64,000 nt of DNA from Mycoplasma sp. Lineage in GTDB: Bacteria > Bacillota_I > Bacilli_A > Mycoplasmatales > Metamycoplasmataceae. Of this stretch, positions 30,249 to 41,684 are shown one piece after another. The number at the start of each line of letters is the position of its first letter. Within the stretch, counting starts at the first letter, position 1. The notes under the pieces are model-generated. The model was given only the letters and a program-made list of their open reading frames with translations, was not told the origin of the DNA and did not search any database. A program made the translations under genes and the position numbers. The DNA lies in NCBI GenBank assembly GCA_014803855.1, contig JAAVAX010000010.1, positions 62,001 to 126,000 of the forward strand, written 5' to 3'.

Positions 30249-31544
30249 ATGACAATACTTGACATTATTGATAAAAAGAAAAATAAACAGGAATTAACTG
30301 AAAAAGAAATTAATTATTTTGTAAATAATTACACAAATAATATGATTCCAGATTATCAAATATCATCACTATTAATGGCAATTTTATTAAATGGTATGAA
30401 TTTAAAGGAAACAACATTTTTAACAACAGCTATGATTAATAGTGGAAAGGTTATTGATCTATCATCAATTAGTGGTATTAAATTAGATAAACATTCAACA
30501 GGTGGAATTGGTGATAAAGTTTCACTAGTATTAGGTCCTATTATTGCTTCTTGTGGTGGAATTTTTGCTAAGATGTCTGGGAGAGGACTAGGCCACACTG
30601 GTGGTACTATTGATAAACTTGAATCTATTCCTGGTTTTAATTGTTTTTTAACTGATAATGAATTCAAAAAAATAGTAAAAAAATCTAATATTGCAATTAT
30701 TGGACAAACTGATGATTTGGTTCCTGCTGATAAGAAATTATATGCTTTAAGAGATGTCACTGGTACAGTAAATTCTATGCCATTGATTTCTTCATCTATT
30801 ATGTCTAAAAAATTAGCAACAGGTTCTGATGCAATTTTATTAGATGTTAAATGTGGTTCAGGAGCATTTATGAAAACTGAAGAAGATGCTACTGAATTGG
30901 CAAAATGAATGATATCTATTGGTAAAAAATTGAAAAAAGATGTTAGAGTAGAAATAACTAATATGGAACAACCTCTAGGAAAAATGATAGGAAATAAAAA
31001 TGAAATTATTGAGGTTATGGATTTTCTAAGAGGTAAAGGGGATAAAAATTTTACTGAGTTAATTTATTCTTCAGCATCTACTTTATTAATTCAATCAAAA
31101 ATAGTTAAAATTGAAAGAGAAGCAAAAAAATTAATTGATGAATCAATACAAAGTGGTAAGGCTTTAGCTAAGTTTTTTGAATTTGTAAAAAATCAAGGTG
31201 GTGATTATAAAATAATTCAACAAAAAAATTGATGAAATCCCAAATATAAATTAGAAATAAAATCTAAAAAATCAGGTTATTTATATTTAAGAGATTCTAT
31301 CATCATTGGTTTAGTGGCAATGAAACTTGGAGCAGGAAGAAAAACTAAAGATGATATTATTGATAATGAAGCTGGCATTGAATTAAAGAAAACAACTGGT
31401 GAATTTGTAGAAAAAAATCAAACAATAATGATATTGTATTCTTCTAATAAAATTGATGAATCATTGATCAATGATATTAACAAAGTAATTTCATACACTG
31501 AAAACCCAATAAAAACTAAAATAATAATTAAAAAACTAAAATAA
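30249..31544 (+). CDS. deoA: Pyrimidine-nucleoside / thymidine phosphorylase
   Basis: The 431-residue enzyme has the family signature [20 protein letters not shown], phosphate-binding [13 protein letters not shown], and a C-terminal PYNP domain ([20 protein letters not shown]). It splits pyrimidine nucleosides into base and (deoxy)ribose 1-phosphate for salvage. ATG 30249 follows GAAAGG; the in-frame TTG two codons upstream is less likely. Whether it is DeoA or Pdp in specificity cannot be told by eye. Confidence 0.94.
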
Positions 31545-31589
31545 ATTATATATTTCATCAATAAATAAATTAGGCTATATTTTTTTATT

Positions 31590-31619
31590 TTGATAGTTAT
31601 TCTTTCAATGGTATATAAT
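31590..31619 (+). promoter_or_regulatory. Complete promoter (-35 and -10)
   Basis: TTGATA (31590-31595) and TATAAT (31614-31619) are 18 bp apart. This is the best -35/-10 pair seen in the window. It drives the short ORF and structured RNA that follow. Confidence 0.65.
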
Positions 31620-31653
31620 AAACTTATTAGTTAGAAAATATAGAAAGGGTGAA

Positions 31654-31806
31654 ATGAATATGTTTAACAAGCAATTATTATCATTTAATTGAAACATTAA
31701 ATTAGTAAAAAATAATGCTATTAAATTATTTATCTTTCTATTCTTTAGAAAACTAAGTACTAACATTTTTTTAAATTCCACCAAACCGGACCTAATTTTA
31801 AGTTAA
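31654..31806 (+). CDS. Small ORF, 50 aa, unknown
   Basis: The frame starts ATG-AAT-ATG after AGAAAGGG at proper spacing and runs MNMFNKQLLSFNWNIKL to a TAA at 31804-31806, with one TGA as Trp. It is basic with a short hydrophobic middle (LFIFLFF). The promoter and Shine-Dalgarno are both strong, but the codon content is not distinctive and no homologue is recognised. It could be a real small protein or the leader of a regulatory RNA. Confidence 0.4.
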
Positions 31807-32025
31807 TTAAACTTGTTTAATAATAGTTATTTTAATTTTATAAGACCCCTTTACTAAGAACTATAGAAATCTTGCCCCAATATTATTAGATTTTAGTTCT
31901 ATTTAAATTTTTAGATAAATAGCTACTAAATACTTCCTACATTTTTAGTACATATTAATTTAAATACATAAACCAAAACTTTAAAATTATAAAACCATAT
32001 TTTATAAAAATAATTTAGATATACA
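31807..32025 (+). ncRNA. Structured non-coding segment downstream of the small ORF
   Basis: There is no gene in these 219 nt. Two hairpins are visible. AGAACTA (31857-31863) pairs with TAGTTCT (31894-31900), extended by AAATC (31867-31871) with GATTT (31889-31893). TACTAAA (31924-31930) pairs with TTTAGTA (31944-31950). A terminator follows directly. The set suggests a stable RNA or long structured 3' UTR. It does not match RNase P, tmRNA or SRP RNA motifs that I know. Confidence 0.35.
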
Positions 32026-32060
32026 AAAAGAGAAGTGTGATAATGCGCTTCTCTTTTTTT
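32026..32060. terminator. Strong, probably bidirectional terminator
   Basis: A 12-bp stem (AAAAGAGAAGTG 32026-32037 with CGCTTCTCTTTT 32046-32057, one G-U pair) is followed by T-residues on the plus strand and preceded by an A-run that gives U-residues on the minus strand. It separates the RNA at 31614-32025 from the convergent FNT gene. Confidence 0.88.
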
Positions 32061-32076
32061 GTTAATTTTCTATTTA

Positions 32077-33081
32077 TTAAAATTGATTATGAATTTTATT
32101 TTTCTTCATGTTTTTGTAGTATTCAGATAAATAGTAATATGTATATGGCAAGAATAATGATCCTGATACTCAATTACCAAATGCAGCAGGAAGCATATTT
32201 GTTACTGATAATTTAAATGCATATCCTTTTACATTAATTCATGATGATGAATTCATTAAAGTAGTTAATTCTTCTTTACTTGTAATTAGTGTAAACAAAT
32301 CATGATTACATGCAAAATTCATACCCATCAATAGATTGTATTGTTCTGATGGATCAATCATGTAAAATAGACCCATTGAGAACAATATACAGTTTGCTAC
32401 AACATGTTGGAACCCAGAGATGGCAAACATTCAAATTGGGAAGTAAATTAACAAGAATTTAGCAGTTGAATGACTAGCAGCTAGTGAAGCTCACACTGAA
32501 CCTGCAACTAAGATATTACATAAGAATCCTGATGCAATTACAAAATATCACTCCATTGATATTTTTTTACCAATTAAATAACCTAATACATATTGGTAAC
32601 TATCAGTGTTAAAGAAATTTGCTGCTCTACATATTGCACCTATCATTATTCCACCAAGTATGTTCCCTAACAATGTATACATTCATTTTATAAATATTCT
32701 TTTAAATTTAACATCTGAACCATCAGAATGTTTTTGTTTTGTTATTCATGCTAACATTGTTAAGTTATCAGAAGTAAATAATGATCCACCTAAAAATACA
32801 ATAAGGACAATTCCTACAGGAAATAATGCAGCAGCTACAAATAATGCAGGACCAGAAATACTTACTGAAAATTCACTTATCAATCTACCTGTTGTCTCAT
32901 CAAATTGCCAATCTTGTATTGTTCCAGGTCATGTGGCAATAATCATAATAAAAATCATATAAGCTAATCCAACATAGATCGAACCTAACATTCCTAATAA
33001 AATCATTTTGAATCAAGATGAATTTAATTTATGAGTTGCATATTCAATTCCATTTCTGAAATTTTCTTTATAACTTTTCAT
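32077..33081 (-). CDS. Formate/nitrite transporter (FNT) family channel
   Basis: The 334-residue protein has about six membrane helices with FNT features: GGSLFTSDNLTM in the second repeat region, a long amphipathic segment, and the family motif GFQHVVANCILFSMG. FNT channels export weak acids such as formate or lactate with a proton, or import nitrite. In a fermenting mollicute acid export is the likelier role (inference). ATG 33081 follows AAAGG. The C-terminus is a short basic tail. Confidence 0.86.
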
Positions 33082-33154
33082 TTTTTTAACCTTTATTTTT
33101 TATTTTATATCTTTATGAGTAGAAATTATAATACTAATTGAAAATAAATTGTGA

Positions 33155-33160
33155 TATAAA
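33155..33160 (+). promoter_or_regulatory. -10 element of the choline-kinase-like gene
   Basis: TATAAA lies 8 nt before ATG 33169, with no Shine-Dalgarno. Confidence 0.45.
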
Positions 33161-33168
33161 ATTTAAAT

Positions 33169-33894
33169 ATGAAAAAAATTAATATTGGATACACTAATAA
33201 TTCATTTGAAAACGATGGATATTTTTATCAAAAGAAAAATAAAAATGGACTAAATCATAAAACCAATTATTCTGTTTTAAGCAATTTTGATTTTGTTCCA
33301 AAATTAATTTCAGACAATGAATTTGATTCTACTTGAGAGTGAATTGATGGAAAAAGTTTAGATAACCCTACTAAAGAGGATTTGATTAAATTGGTTAATA
33401 TCTTAAAAATTTTACATAATTCTAATGTCCAGTTTTCTAAAAGTAATATTAGAAGAAGAATTATGGTATATCGACAAATATTAAAAGAAAAAAACATAAG
33501 AATTGATATTATTGATGATTTTTATCAAAAAATAAATAACATATTAAAAAATATTGATACAAGCAAACCAATTCATGGAGATTTATATAGAACCAACATT
33601 ATAAAAAGAAATAGTGATGGAAAGTTATTTATTGTTGATTGAGAATATTCGCATATGGGAGATATTCACTATGAATTAGCTTATATCATTGAAGCTTATG
33701 AATTTGATAGAGAAACCGAAATTTTTTTTCTTAAAGAATATGGAAATTATGATCCTTATATTTTATTAAAACATAAAATTTTAGTAAATTACATAACAGT
33801 TTTATGATTATATTCTCAAAATGAAATGCCATTTTCTCCCAATAAAATATTAGAAAAATTAAGAATCATGTATAAAGAAATAAATGAAAAATAA
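33169..33894 (+). CDS. Choline/ethanolamine kinase-like phosphotransferase (APH fold)
   Basis: The 241-residue protein has the APH/choline kinase catalytic core: HGDLYRTNII with catalytic Asp, followed by FIVDWEYSHMGDIHYELAY with the metal-binding Asp. The N-terminal lobe is short. M. genitalium has a similar protein (MG356, from memory). A role in phosphorylating choline or ethanolamine for lipid head groups is likely, but an aminoglycoside or sugar substrate cannot be excluded. It ends 10 nt from the convergent aminopeptidase gene. Confidence 0.78.
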
Positions 33895-33904
33895 AATTAT
33901 TTTT

Positions 33905-35284
33905 TTATTTTAATGATCTTACAAATTCTATTAAAGTTCTAAACATCGGAGCCTTACCATTTGAATTTTCTTCAGCACTACCTGCTATATCTAAATGGAT
34001 ATAATCTTTATTATTAGCAAAAAGATTTAATCATGCTGCTGCTATATTTGAATCAGCTTTATCTGTACTTGAACATGATAATATATCCGCATGAGTATTT
34101 TTGTATAATGATTCTAAATAAATATTATCTAGAGGCATTCTTCATATTAATTCATTTTGTTTTTTAGCAGCTTTTTCTAAAAGTAATCAATTTGAATCTT
34201 TAGTTGATCAAGCACCAGTGTATTTTCCTAATGCATATATAACAGTACCTGTAAGAGTAGCTAAATCAATAATTAATGATGAATTTAATTTTTTATCAGC
34301 ATAGGTTATTGCATCAGCTAAAATCAATCTACCTTCAGCATCAGTGTTATTAATTTCAATGGTCTTTCCACTCATTGATTCAATAATTGTTTCAGGTAGT
34401 TGGCCTAATGAATCAACCATATTATCAGTTATAGGAATAACACATGATATATTACTTTTAACTTTTAATTTACTTAATGTATCAACAAGTAACAATGCTA
34501 TTGCAGCACCAGACATATCAAATTTCATATCTAACATATATTTTCCTGGTGTTTTTAAATTGTATCCACCTGAATCAAATGTAATACCCTTACCTACAAA
34601 AGTAACTTTTTGTTTTGAACTTTCTTTTCCTTTATATTCAATAACAATTACATTTGCACTTTCTTTAGAAGCTGAATTAACACCTAAAATAAGATTCATT
34701 CCAAGTTTTTTAATTTCATTTTTTTCTAATATTTTTAATGATAATGATTTATTTTGATTACATAATGATTTAGCATAAGATGTAAATTTATTAATAGTTA
34801 ATAAATTTGGTGGCATATTTTGTAGTGTTCTAATTTCACATATTTGAGTTGCAATTAAAATATCATCAAATCATTTATCATTGAATTCATTTATTAATAA
34901 GTATGTTGATTTATATTTATTTTTTTCAGTTTTTAAATTAAATTGTTTTCCATGAATCTCATGTCAAATATATATAAAACTTTTAACAACATCATCAATT
35001 TTAATTTTGCTTGTAACAAAAGAATTTGAATAAATTTGATAATTTCTTTCATTATTGGTTATTATCAATTTAAGTATTGATTCTAATTTACTTAGATTGA
35101 ATTCTTTTTTATTACCACCATACACATATGAAATTTCTTTTTCAACATCATCAAAAATATAATTTTCTTTTTTAAAAAAATTATTTTTATTTTCATCAAA
35201 TATAAGTTTTATTAAAAATGTTTTATTTTCTCTTTCATCATTAATAAAATTTAAAATGTTAGATAATTCCAAAGTTTCCATCAT
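33905..35284 (-). CDS. pepA: Leucyl aminopeptidase, M17 family (second tandem copy)
   Basis: The 459-residue protein has an N-terminal domain and an M17 catalytic domain with all metal and catalytic residues: GKGITFDSGGYNLK (Lys, Asp), MKFDMSGAA (Asp), [13 protein letters not shown] (Asp, Glu, Arg). Downstream it has DSNIAAAWLNLF where the first copy has the typical Gly-rich GKGGSISAAMFLKEF, so it has diverged near the active site. It starts ATGATG 5 nt after the upstream paralogue, with AAAGAG as Shine-Dalgarno. It trims N-terminal residues of imported peptides. Confidence 0.9.
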
Positions 35285-35289
35285 AATAA

Positions 35290-36669
<1,380 letters not shown>

Positions 36670-36707
36670 CACACACAACCTTTTTCCTATTTTTTTTATA
36701 TTTTATT

Positions 36708-37904
36708 TTAAATTTTATTTTCAGATTTACATATAATAAAATTTTCAAAAATATTAAAACTTATTGTACTATTACCTCAAATGATTGAACTATTTTTATC
36801 TATAATGAATGGTATTATTGATGGTTTCATTTCCAATTCATTTATAGCTCCTCCTCAATAAATACCAATTGGAATTATTTCTTTTCAAGATATTGGTTCA
36901 TTTTCACTATTATGATTTATTGCATAGACAGCAGATCCAGAAGCACCACTTGATAATGGAAAATTAGTAAATCAATTTTTTGTATAATAGTAAGGAGCTT
37001 TAAGGTGCATTAGTATTTTATCTTTTATGGATGTTAATTGTTTATAATCAATTTTTCATTCATCATTAATTTTAACACCTATCAATTGCTGTAATTTTGC
37101 AGGATTCCCAGCAATATAAACATCTTTGTTATTATCTATATCATTATTAATTCCATTATTCTTAACTTCATTGTATTTTTCGATTATGTTAAGTTTTTGA
37201 TAATTTGGATTTATGTATCCACCATTTCTTGTGAAGTCAAATGAAATTTTTATTAATGCCATATCTAAATTGTATTCAACATCAGTTTCACTATTATTAT
37301 TTTTTGATTCAGAAAACAATGCTAAATTATCATTGTTAAAATCAGTTATTATATTAATAGAATTTATTGAATTTCTAACACTATCAGTAATCAAATCAAC
37401 ATATTTAGGATAACTAAAATCGTATTGATACAATCTAAAACTTTGCTTTTCTAGATCTAATAATGTATTTGAATTATTTTTATAATAATTTAACAATTCA
37501 ACATCATTAATATACAATTCCTCATTGATAACTTCTGAGAGATTATTTGCATAAGCTACAGCTTCATTTACCACATGAAAATTTGTAATTAAGTATCAAT
37601 CTCACAAATATTCACTATTTTTTAAATAATATCAACTTCATGCTGTACCACTAGATGTCATATTAACAACACTGCTACCATGATTGAAACTATCAGAAAT
37701 TTGAAATTCTACTTTTAATGAATTTTCAGATGAGAATTCCTTATAACCACCTGGTAGATTATCTCAATTACTTTCGGCATCTAATTTTCTAGTTCTAAAA
37801 AAATTGTTTCATATAGAATAACTTCCAATAACAACTCCTGTAATTGCTGAAGCACCTAATATGATATAAAGTAAGAATAAAAGAAATTTTCTAAATATTT
37901 TCAT
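36708..37904 (-). CDS. Membrane-anchored DUF31 trypsin-like serine protease
   Basis: The 398-residue protein starts with one uncleaved membrane helix (KFLLFLLYIILGASAITGVV). A trypsin-like catalytic set follows: His about residue 110 (LITNFHVV), Asp about 214 (DMALIKI) and Ser about 324 in SSGASGSAVYA. This is the DUF31 pattern of mycoplasma surface proteases, related to the immunoglobulin protease MIP. No MIB partner is adjacent. It starts 8 nt after folD and is likely co-transcribed with valS-folD. The substrate is unknown. Confidence 0.78.
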
Positions 37905-37911
37905 TATTTTA

Positions 37912-38721
37912 TTATATTAAACTTTCAACTAAATTTTTTATTAAACATATTACAGTTAGTGGTCCAACACCACCTGGAACTGGACTAATTGCAATCACTT
38001 TATTTTTTACATCTTCAAAGTCAACATCACCATACATTTTTTTATTAATTACTGTTATTCCTACATCAACTACTATTGCATCTTTTTTCACATTTTCTTT
38101 TTTTATTAAATGAGGAGAACCCGCAGCAACAATTAATATGTCATATTTGTTACTATTACTAATTCCTTTTTCCTTATTTGTTGAATCAACATATTTAGAA
38201 AATTTTGATAAAAGTTTTTTAGTAGGCTTTCCGACTAAATCTGATTCACCAATTATTAATATCCTTTTATCTTTTAAATCTATTTCATAATGATTTAATA
38301 ACAAAAGAATAGCATTTGCTGTTGGTGGTATGAAAATAATTTCATCATTATAAAATTTATCTGCATTTTTTGTAGTGCAACAATCAATATCTTTTTTACA
38401 ATCAATTGAATCTAAAACCTTTTTTTTATTTAAGTGATTAGGTAATGGTAGTTGAACAATTAAACCATCAAAATTATTATTTAGATTTTTAATTTTGTCA
38501 ATTAAATCTATTTCTTTTATTGATTCATCAAATTTAATTAAATTAGTTTCTATACCAATTTCTTTAGCTTTTTTAATTTTATTGTTTATGTATCTATTTG
38601 ATTCAGGTAAATTACCTACTTGAACAATACCTAGTTTAGGTTTAATTTTTAATTTTGATACTTTTTTTATTAATTTCTGTGTCTCTAAATCAGAGACAAT
38701 TTTTCCATTAAGAAGAGTCAT
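37912..38721 (-). CDS. folD: Bifunctional methylenetetrahydrofolate dehydrogenase / cyclohydrolase
   Basis: The 269-residue enzyme has the catalytic YINNKIKKA (YxxxK) motif, the NADP-binding GESDLVGKP and the C-terminal PVPGGVGPLTV signature. It interconverts methylene- and formyl-tetrahydrofolate, needed for formyl-Met-tRNA and thymidylate. It begins 4 nt after the valS stop. Confidence 0.96.
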   Translation of the reverse strand: MTLLNGKIVSDLETQKLIKKVSKLKIKPKLGIVQVGNLPESNRYINNKIKKAKEIGIETNLIKFDESIKEIDLIDKIKNLNNNFDGLIVQLPLPNHLNKKKVLDSIDCKKDIDCCTTKNADKFYNDEIIFIPPTANAILLLLNHYEIDLKDKRILIIGESDLVGKPTKKLLSKFSKYVDSTNKEKGISNSNKYDILIVAAGSPHLIKKENVKKDAIVVDVGITVINKKMYGDVDFEDVKNKVIAISPVPGGVGPLTVICLIKNLVESLI

Positions 38722-38725
38722 AATT

Positions 38726-41200
38726 TTATAGTGACTCCAATTTCTTTTTTAATTTTTCATATTGATTTTTATAATTATCAAATTTTTCTTTTTCTTCTTG
38801 TACTTTTTCTTTAGATGCTTTTTCCATGAATTTTGGATTAGACAATATAGAAGTGCTTCTTTTTATTTCTATTTCCATTTTTTTTATTAATTCTAGTGTT
38901 TTATTTTTTTCTTTATCTTTAATTTCATTAGTCAATTCAACATTTATAGATACATTATTTTTTGTAAATAATGCACCATTATTAATTTTATATTTAGCAT
39001 TTCCTAATTTGTTAACAAGAGAAATAATTTCATCATCATTTATGTTTACAATTTGATATTTAATTATTTCTTTATTTGAAATGTCATAAATATTTCTTGC
39101 CTCTCTTATTAATGAAACAGCATCAATGACAGTATCAACTATATTTTCACTGCCAATTGGTTTAAGATCAAATGCATTATTTAAAAGTTCATCATTAAAT
39201 AACTCCATATATAGGTGATCACTTATAAAAGGTAAAAATGGATGAATTAAAATTAATAAATTTTTTAATATCATTAGACATATTTTTTTATTTGGTTTCA
39301 CTTTTGAAAATTCAATGTATCATGATGATAAGTCATTATATAGAAAGTTACTAATTTCTTTACCTATAATTGTAAATTCATAGTTAGTCATCTTTTTATC
39401 TACAATTTCTTTTGTTTTTAATAATTGATTAACAATTCAAATATCTATATTTTGAATTTCTAAATTTACATCATTAAGTTGTTTAATGTACCTTGATATA
39501 TTTCATAATTTATTGCACAATGACCAAGCTTGTTCTAGTTTTTCTTTTGAAAAATTTATATCTTGTCCTGGTGTTGAATTTGTTAATAAATATCACCTCA
39601 ATGAATCAGAACCATAATTATCAATTACTTCCATTGGGTCAATACCATTACCCAATGATTTAGACATTTTTCTACCTTTTTCATCTCTTATTAGACCATG
39701 TATTAATAAGTCTTTGAATGGTATATTTTTCTTTAAGTATAATGAAAAAAAGTACATTCTAGCAACTCAGAAAAAAATTATGTCATAACCAGTAACTAAC
39801 AATGATATTGGAAAATATCTATCCATATTTTTTTCATTGCTAGGTCAACCAAGGAAAGACAATGGAGCCAATCCTGAAGAAAATCAAGTATCTAAAACAT
39901 CCTCATCTCTTTTTCAACCATCACCAGGAGAATTGATTTGAACCTTTATTTCATCACCTTTATATCATGCAGGTATCTGATGTCCTCATCATAATTGTCT
40001 AGAAATTGTTCAATCATGAACATTTTCCATTCATTTTTTTAATATATCTTCAAATCTCTTTGGGTAGATATTCACTTTATCCTTTGTCTTTAAATTATCT
40101 AAAACTAATTTTGAAAATTTATCCATCTTAACAAATCATTGCGGCATCACAAGAATTTCTATTACTTCATCACTTCTTTCAGAAAAAGAAACATTATTTG
40201 TTATTTCTTCAACTTTTTCTATAAATCCATTGTTTTTAAGGTGTTTAAATACTTTTTCTCTTGCTTCATTTCGATCTAAACCTTTTACAAACATTGAATT
40301 ATCATTCATAATTCCATCTTTATCAATACATTCAATAATTTCTAAGTTGTTCTTCAGAATTATGTCTATGTCATTGGTAGCATGGGCACTCACTTTCATG
40401 AAACCAGTTCCTAGATTAATATCAATATATTCATCACCAATTATTGGTAATTTTTTATTAGTTAGTGGATTTATTACAAATTTTCCAAGAAGATTTATTT
40501 TTAAATCATCATTTGGATTTATTGCAATAGCAACATCTGAAAATAAAGTTTCAATTCTTGTTGTGGCAATTGTAATATAGTTACTTTCATTTTCAAAATA
40601 ATATTTAACATAATACATTTTTGATTTAGTTGGTTTAGAAACAATTTCTATGTTAGAAAGAGCAGTTTTTAATTTAGGATCTCAATTGATCGCTCTAACA
40701 CCACGATATATTAAACCCTTATTATATAAATCAATAAATACTTTATTAACAGCTTTGTTTGAATTTTCGTCAAGTGTAAATCTTTCATTATTATAATCTA
40801 AACTTAAGCCTAATTTGTTTCATTGATCATGAATGTGATTTGCATATTCATCTTTCCATAATTTAGCTTGTTCAATGAACTTTTCCCTACCAAGTATGTT
40901 TTTATCAATATTTTGTTCTAATAACCTTTGTTCAACTTTTGCTTGGGTAGCAATGCCAGCATGATCCATACCAGGAATAAAACAAACATCATATCCTGAT
41001 AATTTTTTATATCTAATTACTGTGTCCTGAATATAACTATCTCATGCATGTCCAAGATGTAATTTTCCTGTCACATTGGGAGGAGGTAATAATATTGAAA
41101 ATGGTTTTTTCTTTGGGTCATGTAGAGAAAAGAATTGTTTATCAATTCATTTTTTATTTTTATCTTTCTCAACATCTATATGATTGTATTTTATATCCAT
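38726..41200 (-). CDS. valS: Valyl-tRNA synthetase
   Basis: The 824-residue class Ia synthetase has [14 protein letters not shown] with the HIGH motif at the N-terminus, an editing domain, SRQLWWGHQIPAWY, the [12 protein letters not shown] motif and a C-terminal coiled-coil arm ([19 protein letters not shown]) typical of ValRS. It charges tRNA-Val. ATG 41200 follows AGGTG. Many in-frame TGA codons encode Trp. It heads the valS-folD-protease operon. Confidence 0.96.
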
Positions 41201-41243
41201 TTTTCACCTAATAATCTATAAATTTAATTATATAAAAATTAAT

Positions 41244-41684
41244 TTAAAAAATAAAAGGTAATGAAATACAAAGCAATATTAATCCATATATTATTTGAAA
41301 AAAAGAAATAAAATGAATTGAATTTTTATTTTTTTCTTTTTTATTATTTTCATTTTGTTCATTTGTATCAATTTTTAATAACTTCATTTGAGTTAACTCA
41401 AAATTAGTCAATTTTTCATTATTTTCTTTTTTAATAGAAAAGAGTTTTTTTAATTTAGTTCATGTGTTAAATTGAGCTATATCAATAATCCATAACAATA
41501 CACCAAAACATAAATATAAAATAGCAGCAACAGACATTCCATCATATCATTTTTTATTTATTCCAAATTGAAAAATTAATATAAATGGGACAACTAATAA
41601 TGCAATAAGAAAAATACTAACAATGTTTCTTGTAGAAAAATATTTTCTAAGTATTAAATTTAATTTAGATTTATTGAGTGACAT
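41244..41684 (-). CDS. Membrane protein, DUF3899-like, 146 aa
   Basis: Three hydrophobic helices are visible: about residues 23-40, 50-68 and one at the very C-terminus. The sequence KKWYDGMSVAAILYLCFGVLLWIIDIAQFNTW resembles the mycoplasma DUF3899 pattern, where Tyr-Asp-Gly precedes a helix; the match is from memory. Its ATG lies inside the last codons of the OppF-like gene (14-nt overlap), so the two are translationally coupled. It may anchor or partner that protein, which is inference. Confidence 0.7.

Noticed and set aside
30356-30760. Antisense frame inside the nucleoside phosphorylase gene
   Set aside because: The forward frame carries the enzyme's signature motifs; the reverse frame has no support.
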